From RPQJ01 sp052035645 (GTDB lineage Bacteria; Pseudomonadota; Gammaproteobacteria; Steroidobacterales; Steroidobacteraceae): a DNA stretch of 64,000 nt. Location of the stretch: the NCBI GenBank assembly GCA_052035645.1, contig JBPOHK010000027.1, forward strand, positions 145,859 to 209,858, in the 5' to 3' direction. The first letter of the stretch is position 1. Each line of letters starts with the position of its first letter. A program made the translations under genes and the position numbers. A model generated the notes under the pieces. It was not told the origin of the DNA and did not search any database. It was given only the letters and a program-made list of their open reading frames with translations. Below, piece by piece: positions 44,001 through 51,217 of this stretch.

Positions 44001-44520
44001 GTGCGCGGCGCGTGGCGCGCAGCACCGGCCCGGCGCCCGCCAGCGCCGTCTGCACGAACAGCTTCGCGAACGCGGGGTGGCTCTCCTGCGCCGCCGGCGG
44101 GTTCAGCACCACCTCGACGTAGCTGGTGAGTTCCAGCTCGCGCGCGCGCTGGTCGGTGTTCACGATGCGGCAGGTGCGCTCCTCGAGACCGAGCGTGTCG
44201 TGCAGCCGGACCTCGACCGTCGACTGCCAGGGCCCGTGCCGCCGTTCGATCGCCAGTCCGTCGCGGTGGGCGAGCACCACCCCGGGCGCCTGGCCGGGCG
44301 TCGGCCGGCCGCAGAGCGTCCACGCCTCGGCCGCGCCCGGCTCGCGGGCATAGACGATCACGCCCCCGCCGCCCTCGACCGGGTCGGGCCGCCAGGCGGT
44401 CAGCAGCAGGTCGTCGAGCACGGAGAATCCGTCGCCCAGCGGCGTGACCGCGACGGCGTACCGGCCATTGGCCAGGCACTGGAAGGCATTTCGGCTGGCG
44501 GGATGCACTCGCGAATTCAT
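41086..44520 (-). CDS. GH94 phosphorylase, probable 1,2-beta-oligoglucan phosphorylase
   Basis: The 1144-residue protein is of the GH94 (former GT36) family. The N-terminal beta-sandwich includes FFNGYGGFGADGREYVI. The catalytic (alpha/alpha)6 barrel follows: YQDLSCRLWGRTAFYQSGGAFGFRDQLQD, then GCGDWNDGMNRVG near residue 817 with the general-acid Asp, then PGYIKGYVAGVRENGGQYTH and WYTGSAGWLYRVAVE. No signal peptide is seen, so it is cytoplasmic. It phosphorolyses beta-glucosides to alpha-glucose-1-phosphate. Its length is well above cellobiose phosphorylase (about 800) and matches sophoro-oligosaccharide phosphorylases (about 1100). Beside a GH144-like enzyme this favours beta-1,2-glucan. Confidence 0.85.
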   Translation of the reverse strand: MNSRVHPASRNAFQCLANGRYAVAVTPLGDGFSVLDDLLLTAWRPDPVEGGGGVIVYAREPGAAEAWTLCGRPTPGQAPGVVLAHRDGLAIERRHGPWQSTVEVRLHDTLGLEERTCRIVNTDQRARELELTSYVEVVLNPPAAQESHPAFAKLFVQTALAGAGPVLRATRRARSAHERWPVLLHALFDAPVQDYTTERMGFVGRGRSVAEPFALVTSAPLGRVHGNVLDPALALRTVLRVAPGAEVAVRFVLAAGSDEPALLGAVEGLRARALRDELAASAVETTLDPALSLASEQGRLVRQLTQGLGAAPPAVRPRRPACSSVPVPVPAEPLQFFNGYGGFGADGREYVIRVACDAHHRPKLPPLPWTNVIANPAFGCLVSESGAGNVWSGNSREHRLTPWANDPVSDPFGDAIYVRDVASGEFWCPTPGPAVLGADVEVRHGLGYTTWRQQRDGLEHELTLFVPPGDPLRVMRLQIRNAGQHPRRLAVYGYNRWVLGSTPEATRATVRAEFSPAFHAVLAQNDVPVDGHACIAFAASDRTPVDGWCTDRSAFLGVPGSPEAPAALLASGQLPRAPGSDPCAVLQVILEIPPGGSDEVSFLLGACPTEREVAALLARCRAPGAIEGALRQARAHWDRVLTRLQVQTPSPALDHMLNGWLPYQDLSCRLWGRTAFYQSGGAFGFRDQLQDAAALVYLQPELTRAQILLHASRQFLEGDVQHWWHPPLGQGLRTKFADDLLWLPWFTAYYLRVSGDRAILDERANYLATRALDGEEAEIFTRPEATQASGDLYEHCCKAIDRSLQRGRHGLPLFGCGDWNDGMNRVGIGGRGESVWMGFFLYTVLGDFLPVCALRGDEERIARYTAHRRLLHEALNADGWDGRWYRRGWYDDGAVLGSQASDECRIDALVQAWAVLSGAAPPERVELALDSLEQHLVDDRERIVRLLTPPFVDTPHDPGYIKGYVAGVRENGGQYTHAATWVVRALVEAGRRDRAAEVLESLLPVNHALTAADADKYKVEPYVVAADVYGAEPHVGRGGWTWYTGSAGWLYRVAVESVLGFTIEDGRTLRLDPRIPDDWPSFELRYRIDERTELRIEVRNPQRKAARVVSARLDGAELAVAHDGVRVRLSPSGREQHLDVLLGE

Positions 44521-44578
44521 GTCCGACGTGGGGTCCTCGGTTCGAGCCGACTTCGTTCCAGGCAGCCTGCCGGGGTCG

Positions 44579-46093
44579 TCAGGCGGCGGGAGCCGGGCAG
44601 TGGCGCGCGATGAACTGCTCGTGCGGCGGCATCACCTTGACGCAGTTGGCGATGACGTTGCGCACGCTGCCCTCGAGCTGCAGCAGCTCGTCCTCGCCCA
44701 CGAGGTCGACCACCGGGTGGTAGCCGGTCGGGACGCGGTTCTGGCCGACGAGCACCTGCACCCAGCTCGTCACGGCGAACATCTCGTCGGCATCGCGGAA
44801 GAAGCGGCCGCTCTCGAGGAACAGCCGGATCACTTCCTGGAGCCGCTCGGGGATCGACATGGTCCCGCAGTACTGCCAGAACGGGCTGTCGCGCCGGTCC
44901 GTCGCGTGGTAGTGCAGGATGATGAAATCGCGGATGCGCTCGAACTCGAACGCAGCCTGCTGGTTGTAGCGCTCGGCGAGCACGGGGCTGCAGTGACGGT
45001 CCGGCAGCAGGTTGATGAGCCGCCCGACGCCCGACTGGATGAGGTAGATGCTGGTGGATTCAAGGGGCTCGAGGAAGCCGCTCGAGAGCCCGATCGCCAC
45101 GCAGTTCCTGTTCCAGATCTTCCTGCGCCGGCCGGTGACGAACCTGAGCAGGCGCGGGTCCGCGAGCGGCTTGCCGTCGAGGTTGGCGAGCAGGGTGCTG
45201 GCCGCTTCGTCGTCGCCGACATGGGCGCTCGAATAGACGTAGCCGTTGCCGACGCGGTGCTGCAGCGGGATGCGCCACTGCCAGCCGGCCGCGCGCGCGG
45301 TCGAACGGGTGTAGGGAGTGGGCGGGCCGACGGGCTCGCAGGGCACGGCAAGCGCGCGGTCGCAGGGCAGCCAGTGCTGCCAGCTCTCGTAGCCGGTGTG
45401 CAGGGCCTCCTCGATCAGCAGGCCGCGGAAGCCCGAGCAGTCGACGAACAGGTCGCCCTCGATGCGCTCGCCGCTCTTCAGCACCACGGCCTCGATGAAG
45501 CCGTTCTCGGGCTTCAGCTGCACCTGGGTGACCTGCCCCTCGGTGCGCACCACGCCGCGCGCCTCCGCGTACTTGCGCAGGAACAGGAAGTAGCGCCCGG
45601 CGTCGAAGTGGTAGGCGTGCGCGATGTGCCCCAGCGGCGAGTTCGGCGGCGCATCGCTGGCCGAGGTCATGAACCGGCCGAGCGGCGCGGCGGCGGTGTG
45701 GATGGAATAGGCGCCGATGTCGGCCGCCTTGCCCATCTGGCGCAGCTTCAGCCAGTACTGGTGGAACGGCAGGAAGCCGTAGTCCGGCCCGATCTGGCCG
45801 AAGCCGTGGATGTACTTGTCGCCGACCCGGCCCCAGTCGCAGAACTGGATGCCGAGCTTGAACGTGCCCTGCACGGCCTTCAGGAACTCGACCTCGTCGA
45901 TCTGCAGGACGTCGTTGAAGGTCTTGAGGTGCGGAACGGTGGCCTCGCCGACGCCCACCGTGCCGATGTCGTCCGACTCGACCAGTCGGATGCTGCAGGT
46001 CTTGCCCAGCGTCTTGGCCAGTGCGGCCGCCGTCATCCAGCCGGCGGTGCCGCCGCCGACGATGACGATGCTGCGCAGTCGTGAGTCGCTCAC
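44579..46093 (-). CDS. Flavin-dependent tryptophan-halogenase-family protein
   Basis: The 504-residue protein has the FAD motif GGGTAGWMTAAALA (13-26), the halogenase WxWxIP motif (271-276) that blocks monooxygenation, Lys79 in GTFKLG and Glu345 in LEPLEST. Lys79 and the Glu correspond by position to the catalytic Lys79 and Glu346 of PrnA/RebH. All residues needed for hypochlorous-acid-based halogenation are therefore present. The substrate is unknown; such genes recur next to TonB receptors in carbohydrate loci of xanthomonads and caulobacters, where free indole derivatives are only proxy substrates. It starts with GTG 46093 and lies between the TonB receptor and the GH94 gene on the same strand. 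Confidence 0.9.
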   Translation of the reverse strand: MSDSRLRSIVIVGGGTAGWMTAAALAKTLGKTCSIRLVESDDIGTVGVGEATVPHLKTFNDVLQIDEVEFLKAVQGTFKLGIQFCDWGRVGDKYIHGFGQIGPDYGFLPFHQYWLKLRQMGKAADIGAYSIHTAAAPLGRFMTSASDAPPNSPLGHIAHAYHFDAGRYFLFLRKYAEARGVVRTEGQVTQVQLKPENGFIEAVVLKSGERIEGDLFVDCSGFRGLLIEEALHTGYESWQHWLPCDRALAVPCEPVGPPTPYTRSTARAAGWQWRIPLQHRVGNGYVYSSAHVGDDEAASTLLANLDGKPLADPRLLRFVTGRRRKIWNRNCVAIGLSSGFLEPLESTSIYLIQSGVGRLINLLPDRHCSPVLAERYNQQAAFEFERIRDFIILHYHATDRRDSPFWQYCGTMSIPERLQEVIRLFLESGRFFRDADEMFAVTSWVQVLVGQNRVPTGYHPVVDLVGEDELLQLEGSVRNVIANCVKVMPPHEQFIARHCPAPAA

Positions 46094-46121
46094 GGCTGTC
46101 TCTCCAGCGTTGAAGCGGATC

Positions 46122-46152
46122 GACGGGCCGCGGCGGAATGCCGCGGCCCGTC
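46122..46152 (-). promoter_or_regulatory. Perfect 13-bp hairpin between receptor and halogenase genes
   Basis: GACGGGCCGCGGC and its exact complement flank GGAAT. There is no following U-tract on the minus strand, so this is more likely an mRNA-stabilising or partial attenuating hairpin than a full terminator. It could explain high receptor and low enzyme expression from one operon. Confidence 0.6.
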
Positions 46153-46176
46153 GCCCGGGTTACGTCAGCGACGCGA

Positions 46177-49173
46177 TCAGAACTTCGCGCCGACGGTCAC
46201 GCGCATCGTGAACGGTGTGCCCGTGATGTTGCCGTTCGGGTTGAACCGCGCGGAGTCCACGATCCCGTCCGGCCGCGTCGAACTGTACTGGTAGTCGACG
46301 AGGTTGTCGTGGTTCGTGACGTTCAGCAGGTCGAGGCGGAGGTAGGCATCCGCCTTGTCGAAGATGTTGAAGTTCTTCGTGACCTGCAGGTCCAGGCTCT
46401 GGTAGCCGCCGCCGCTCGGCTCGACGCCGACCGCGGTGCAGGGCGCCCCGTTGTTGAACGAGAACCCGCCCGGCAGGCAGCTGATGGTGTTGCCCGGGAT
46501 CGGGCTCGCCACCGTCAGCTTCGCGCCCACCAGGAAGTCCCACGGCAGCGCGTACGAGAACGTGCCGACGAAGCGGTGCTCCGGCGCCGAGTTCGACAGG
46601 ATGAACGGGTACTGGCCGATGTTCACCTCGTCGAACGCGTAGTGCTCGTTGATGTCGCGGTTCTGCTTGGCGTGCGTGTGCGTGTACGCCAGCGTCGCTC
46701 CCCACTTCGACTCCTCGGTGAACGGCTTCTCGGCCGACAGCAGGATCTGCGTCGAGCGGGTCTCGATGCCGTTGCTGCCGATGATGAGGTTGCCGGCGAG
46801 GCCCGGAGGCGGGTACTCCCACGGCTGCGCCGGGCCGCCCCACGGCACCGGGCCCCAGAACGAGCCGTCGCGGCGGCGGTTGCCGAGCGTGAACACGAAG
46901 CCGTCCTTGCTCTCGATGTACGAGATCGCGGCGCTCGTGTTCCAGTCACCCAGCTTGTTGCGCACGCCGAGGCTGATCTGGTCGGAGAACGGAACCTTCA
47001 GCTTGTTGTTCATCAGGTTCGTTTCGCCGATCGAGCCGGAGGTCAGCGCCTGCAGGTTCTCCACCCCGTTCAGGTAGATCGGGTCCCAGGCGATGCAGTT
47101 GCCGGTGCCGACGGTGCACGGATGGTCGGTGGTGTTGAAGCGGAACTCCGCCTGGCCGAGCGCCATCTTCGTCTGCTCGAGCTGCAGGTAGTCGTACAGG
47201 TTGCGGTCGTAGGAACGGCCGTAGCCGCCGAAGACCACGATCGACTCGTCCGCCTGCGCGTCGTACGAGAAGCCGATGCGCGGCTGCCACTGGTCGTTCG
47301 GCGCCTTGCGGTTGTGGCCGTTCGAGATGTAGTGGTTGATGTCGTAGGCGGTATCCGGGTCGCTGCTCAGACCGAGCGTCTGGCCGTAGGTCTTGCCGTC
47401 CGGCGTGACCACCGTGTTGAACGCGTCGATGATCGCCTGCGGCGTCTTGAACTTCAGGTACGACGGGTTGTACTCGTAGTCCCAGCGCAGGCCGAGGTTC
47501 AGCGTCAGCTTCTCGTTCACCGCCCAGTCGTCCTGGATGTAGAAGCCGTACTGCTCGTCCTCGGACTCGACGCGCTCGCTCATGCCCGCGACCGGATTGC
47601 CGAACACGGCCTTCCACGGAATCGTGCCGGTGCCGTCGTCCTCGTCGACGTTGTAGTAGAACACCGGGTTGTTGACGATCGCGTCCTGCGCGTGGAGCTT
47701 GACGTTCTTGTACTTCACGCCCGCCTTGACGGTGTGGTCGCCGTACCAGCTCAGGTTCGGGAACGTGATGTCCTCCTGGATACCCCAGCCCTTCTGGCCC
47801 TTGTCCTGGCCCGCGCGCGGATCGGCGCCGTTGGTCACCAGGATGGTGCGGTCGCCGCCGTCGCCCCAGCTGTAGACCGCGCCGTTCTGCCCGGCGTTGT
47901 TCACCTGCGGTTTGAAGTTGGAGTCTTCGTACGTGAAGATCAGCTCGTTGAAGAACCGCTCGCCGGTGTGCTGCCAGCGCAGGTCGTAGCGGTTGTCGTC
48001 GTTCTGCGTCTCGAGCGAGGCGGAGGCCGCCGTGCCGGTGCCCGCCTGGTCGCCGAGGCTCTTTTCCTCGCGGATCTTGGCCGACAGCGCGAAGTGGTCG
48101 CGGTCGCCGAGGTTCAGGTCGAGCTTGGCGAAGAACAGGTCTTCGTCGAAGGGCAGCGTCGCCGGGCCCAACTGGTCGAGCGCCTCCTGCGGCATCTGCG
48201 CGATGACCGCGTCGGGGATGCCGCCGTTCGGCGTCACGGTCACCGGCGTGGTGTAGCGCTTGGCCTCGTAGGCCGCGAAGAAGTGCAGCGTGTCGCGGAT
48301 GATCGGGCCGCCGACCGCGAGTCCGTACTCCTTGGTTTCCGACTTGGTCTTGCGGCCCGCCGCGTCCTCGGCCGGCGTCTTCGAGCGCATGCCGTCGTCG
48401 GTGTAGGTGTAGAACGCGTCGCCTTCGAACTCGTTGGTGCCCGAGCGCGTCTCGGCGGTGATGGCCGCCGACGACACCTGGTCGAACTCCGCCTTGTAGT
48501 TCGAGGTGATGACCTTGTATTCGCCGATGGCGAGCTGCGGGAACGGGTTGCCCTGCGAGTTGTCGGTCTGGCCCGAGAGGCCGCTGCGCACGTAGCCCTT
48601 CTGGCCGACGCCGTCGATGAAGACGTTGACCGCATTGGTGCTCTGCGCGCCGCTGCGCACCTGGGTGCGGCCCTTGGCGTCGACGCTGAAGATCACGCCC
48701 GGCACCGTGTCCGCGAACTCGAGGAAGTTGCGCGTGATCTGCGGCACGGACTCGATCTGCTGCAGCGAGACGATCGTGCCGACTTCCGAGGTGCGCACCT
48801 CGCGGAGGCGGCCGCCCTTGACGACGATCTCCTCGAGTTCGCCGCCGGCGAAGTTCAGCGTCGAGGTCGACGCGACGCTCAGCGTCACCACCTGCTCGGT
48901 GCCCGCGCCGGCGCTGACCGTGTAGGTTCCCGGCGGCAGGCCGACCAGCACGTACGTGCCGTCGGCGCTCGCCTTGGCACGGCGCACGGCGCCGGTGGCG
49001 TTGTTCTTCGCCGTGACCTCGGCGCCCGCGGCCGCCTGCCCGCGCAAGGTGGCGTCGGCCGATTGCGTCCAGCCCGCGGTCGGGGCGGCGAGCGCCGCGG
49101 CGACGGCTGCGGCGATCAGCGTCTTGTGACGGTGGCGGAACAATCCCTTGGGTATGCGTGTGCCGGTCTTCAT
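46177..49173 (-). CDS. TonB-dependent receptor with N-terminal carboxypeptidase-regulatory-like domain
   Basis: The 998-residue receptor has a signal peptide (AAAVAAALAAPTAGWTQ). Residues about 42-105 form a CarbopepD_reg/SusC-like beta-sandwich (AEVTAKNNATGAVRRAKA, GTYVLVGLPPGTYTV). A TonB-box-like ELEEIVVKG, a plug with NVFIDGVGQ and a large barrel ending MRVTVGAKF follow. This Oar-like/SusC-like layout is used for bulky ligands such as oligosaccharides. It lies 64 bases downstream of the lacI gene and heads the structural genes of the glucan locus, so it probably brings glucan fragments into the periplasm. No SusD partner is present, as is usual outside Bacteroidetes. Confidence 0.9.
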   Translation of the reverse strand: MKTGTRIPKGLFRHRHKTLIAAAVAAALAAPTAGWTQSADATLRGQAAAGAEVTAKNNATGAVRRAKASADGTYVLVGLPPGTYTVSAGAGTEQVVTLSVASTSTLNFAGGELEEIVVKGGRLREVRTSEVGTIVSLQQIESVPQITRNFLEFADTVPGVIFSVDAKGRTQVRSGAQSTNAVNVFIDGVGQKGYVRSGLSGQTDNSQGNPFPQLAIGEYKVITSNYKAEFDQVSSAAITAETRSGTNEFEGDAFYTYTDDGMRSKTPAEDAAGRKTKSETKEYGLAVGGPIIRDTLHFFAAYEAKRYTTPVTVTPNGGIPDAVIAQMPQEALDQLGPATLPFDEDLFFAKLDLNLGDRDHFALSAKIREEKSLGDQAGTGTAASASLETQNDDNRYDLRWQHTGERFFNELIFTYEDSNFKPQVNNAGQNGAVYSWGDGGDRTILVTNGADPRAGQDKGQKGWGIQEDITFPNLSWYGDHTVKAGVKYKNVKLHAQDAIVNNPVFYYNVDEDDGTGTIPWKAVFGNPVAGMSERVESEDEQYGFYIQDDWAVNEKLTLNLGLRWDYEYNPSYLKFKTPQAIIDAFNTVVTPDGKTYGQTLGLSSDPDTAYDINHYISNGHNRKAPNDQWQPRIGFSYDAQADESIVVFGGYGRSYDRNLYDYLQLEQTKMALGQAEFRFNTTDHPCTVGTGNCIAWDPIYLNGVENLQALTSGSIGETNLMNNKLKVPFSDQISLGVRNKLGDWNTSAAISYIESKDGFVFTLGNRRRDGSFWGPVPWGGPAQPWEYPPPGLAGNLIIGSNGIETRSTQILLSAEKPFTEESKWGATLAYTHTHAKQNRDINEHYAFDEVNIGQYPFILSNSAPEHRFVGTFSYALPWDFLVGAKLTVASPIPGNTISCLPGGFSFNNGAPCTAVGVEPSGGGYQSLDLQVTKNFNIFDKADAYLRLDLLNVTNHDNLVDYQYSSTRPDGIVDSARFNPNGNITGTPFTMRVTVGAKF

Positions 49174-49237
49174 ATCTGGCGTCCCCTATTGCGTCTGTCG
49201 CGAGTCGGTCGGGTCGGGTGGTTGGTGTTGGAAGACT

Positions 49238-50317
49238 TCAATCGTTCGCCGCGGGCTCGTCGTCCGCGGCGACGGATCGGGATGCGACGCGGACGAGTCC
49301 GCGGCGCGTCACTTCGGTGCGGTGCAGCCCGCAGGAGCGGCGCACGATGAGTTCGGTCGGCAGGACCTGGTCGAGCGCCTGCGCGTCGTCCGGGTTGTCG
49401 ATGCCGGCCGCGAGGCGCTCGAGCGCGATCCGGCCGAGGTCGGTGATGCGCACGCGCACGCTGGTGAGCGCCGGCGACACGTAGCGCGCGATGGGAATGT
49501 CGTCGTAGCCGACCACGGCGACGTCCTTGGGCACCGCCACGCCGGCCTGGTCCAGCGCGGTGATGCAGCCGATCGCCATCATGTCGTTCGAGGCGAAGAC
49601 GGCGGTGGGACGCTCGCGCAGGGCGAGCACCTGCTGGCCGGCGCGCCAGCCGGATTCCTCGGAGAAGTCGCCGGGCAGGACGACCGGCTCGCGGCTCGGC
49701 AGCAGCCGGGCGAGTGCCTCGCGGTAGCCGCGCAGGCGCTCCTGCGCCTCGCAGTTGTCGTCGGGGCCGGCGATCAGCGCGATGCGGCGGTGGCCGCGAC
49801 CGACGAGGTGCCGCACCATCGCCACCGCGCCGCCGTAGTTGTCGATCGACACCGTCGGGCGGCTGGCGCCGCCTGCGGGCCGGTTCATCAGCACGACCGG
49901 CGTGCCCGGCGGCAGGTTCTCCTCGAGGAACGCGGCGTCGGCCTGCGGCGCGAGCACCAGCATGCCGTCGACGCGGCCGTGCATGGCGCGCAGCGCGAGC
50001 GCCGTCTCGACCGCGCCGCCGTGCGAGGACGACACCAGCAGGTGCAGGCCGCGGGCGCGAGCGGCGATGTCGATGCCGCGGATGAGTTCGGAGAAGAACT
50101 CGCCGTGCATGTCGGGCAGCAGGATGCCGACGGTGTGGGTACGGCGGGTGATGAGGCTGCGCGCGGCGCCGTTCGGCGCGTACTGCAGCTGGCGGGCGGC
50201 ATTGAGAATACGGCGACGCGTGGCCTCGGAAAGCCCGCCCGTGCCGTTGATGGCACGTGAGACGGACGCCACCGAGACTCGCGCATAACGAGCCACGTCT
50301 CTGATCGTGGTTGCCAA
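49238..50317 (-). CDS. LacI-family regulator of the glucan locus
   Basis: The N-terminal HTH (ATTIRDVARYARVSVASVSRAING) and hinge (APNGAARSLITRRT) are followed by a periplasmic-binding-protein-like sensor with VSSSHGGAVETALALRAM and VFASNDMMAIGCITALDQAG. I prefer TTG 50315-50317 (359 residues), because LacI proteins start just before this ATTIRDVA segment and GGGGG lies upstream. GTG 50353 would add 12 atypical residues (KALRGQCCGGKL). It lies directly upstream of the TonB receptor on the same strand. Two palindromes at 50354-50386 are likely its own binding sites. Sugars or sugar phosphates are the usual inducers. Confidence 0.9.
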   Translation of the reverse strand: MATTIRDVARYARVSVASVSRAINGTGGLSEATRRRILNAARQLQYAPNGAARSLITRRTHTVGILLPDMHGEFFSELIRGIDIAARARGLHLLVSSSHGGAVETALALRAMHGRVDGMLVLAPQADAAFLEENLPPGTPVVLMNRPAGGASRPTVSIDNYGGAVAMVRHLVGRGHRRIALIAGPDDNCEAQERLRGYREALARLLPSREPVVLPGDFSEESGWRAGQQVLALRERPTAVFASNDMMAIGCITALDQAGVAVPKDVAVVGYDDIPIARYVSPALTSVRVRITDLGRIALERLAAGIDNPDDAQALDQVLPTELIVRRSCGLHRTEVTRRGLVRVASRSVAADDEPAAND

Positions 50318-50353
50318 CTTGCCCCCGCAGCACTGCCCCCGCAGTGCTTTCAC

Positions 50354-50386
50354 GCAAACGTTTCCTCACGTAGAGTAAACGTTTAC
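50354..50386. promoter_or_regulatory. Two LacI-type operators in the lacI/esterase divergent promoter
   Basis: GTAAACGTTTAC (50375-50386) is a perfect palindrome and GCAAACGTTTCC (50354-50365) shares its AAACGTTT core. The centres are 21 bp apart, two helical turns. The central CG and flanks fit LacI/GalR-family sites. They would control lacI with its downstream operon and the divergent esterase-glycosidase pair. Confidence 0.75.
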
Positions 50387-50473
50387 GCTGATACTTAAGC
50401 ACCGGCTTCGGGCCCTGTCAATGCACCCGTGTGCGATTGGACCGGTTCTCGCAGTCCGGCGACCGGGGGAATC

Positions 50474-51217
50474 ATGAAGCGATCGCTGTGGGCGGGCGTG
50501 CTGTGCAGCCTCGGGCTGCTGCCCGGTTGTGCAACGCAACATGACGAAGCGGGCCAGCACGCGCGATTGCTGCAGCGCCGCGTGACGCACGACGTCCGGC
50601 TGCCCTACCTGCTGTTCCTGCCGCGCGAGTTCGCGGCCACCGGCAGCCAGCGCTATCCGCTGCTGATCTTCCTGCACGGTTCCGGCGAGGCGGGCACCGA
50701 CCTCGCGAAGGTGAAGATCCACGGCCCGCCGAAACTGGTGGAGCAGCGGCCGGACTTCCCGTTCATCGTCGCCTCGCCGCAGATTCCGGATGCCGCGGCC
50801 GGCTTCGACCCGGCGCAGCTCGACGCCCTGCTCGACGAGCTGCTCGAGCGGCTGCCCGTGGACCCCGATCGCGTCTACCTGACGGGACTCAGCCTCGGCG
50901 GCGAGTGGACGTACGCCTGGGCAGCGCTGCGGCCCGAGCGCTTTGCGGCCATCGCGCCCGTGGCCGGCAACTGGACGCCGGAAGTCGCCTGCCGGCTCGC
51001 GAACGTGCCGGTGTGGGCCTTCCACGGCGCGGACGACGACGTCGTGCCGCTCGCCGGCGATCGCGCGATGGTGGACGAGATCAACGCCTGCGGCGGCCAC
51101 GCGCGCCTGACCGTGTATCCCGACACCGGTCACGACTCGTGGACCGAGACGTACGCGAACGACGAGCTGTACGCGTGGCTGCTGAGCCACCGCCGGGTGC
51201 CGGCCGCCTCGCGATGA
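50474..51217 (+). CDS. Alpha/beta hydrolase lipoprotein
   Basis: The 247-residue lipoprotein has the lipobox LLPGCATQ, then a phospholipase/carboxylesterase or dienelactone-hydrolase-type fold. The oxyanion segment is IFLHGSGEAG, the nucleophile elbow is GLSLGGEW (Ser about 143), and the late Asp (FHGADDDVV) and His (DTGHDSW) complete the triad. ATG 50474 has GGGGGA upstream. It is divergent from lacI across the twin operators and overlaps the start of the discoidin glycosidase gene (ATGA). Such exported esterases often remove acyl groups from polysaccharides, which would fit here. Confidence 0.85.
   Translation: MKRSLWAGVLCSLGLLPGCATQHDEAGQHARLLQRRVTHDVRLPYLLFLPREFAATGSQRYPLLIFLHGSGEAGTDLAKVKIHGPPKLVEQRPDFPFIVASPQIPDAAAGFDPAQLDALLDELLERLPVDPDRVYLTGLSLGGEWTYAWAALRPERFAAIAPVAGNWTPEVACRLANVPVWAFHGADDDVVPLAGDRAMVDEINACGGHARLTVYPDTGHDSWTETYANDELYAWLLSHRRVPAASR

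Noticed and set aside
38351..44479. Open frame of about 2042 codons on the minus strand running across several genes
   Set aside because: Only its end is real (the ABC binding protein, from 39643). The rest is Arg/Ala/Pro-rich translation in a wrong frame across GH94 and GH144-like genes, as expected at about 70% GC.
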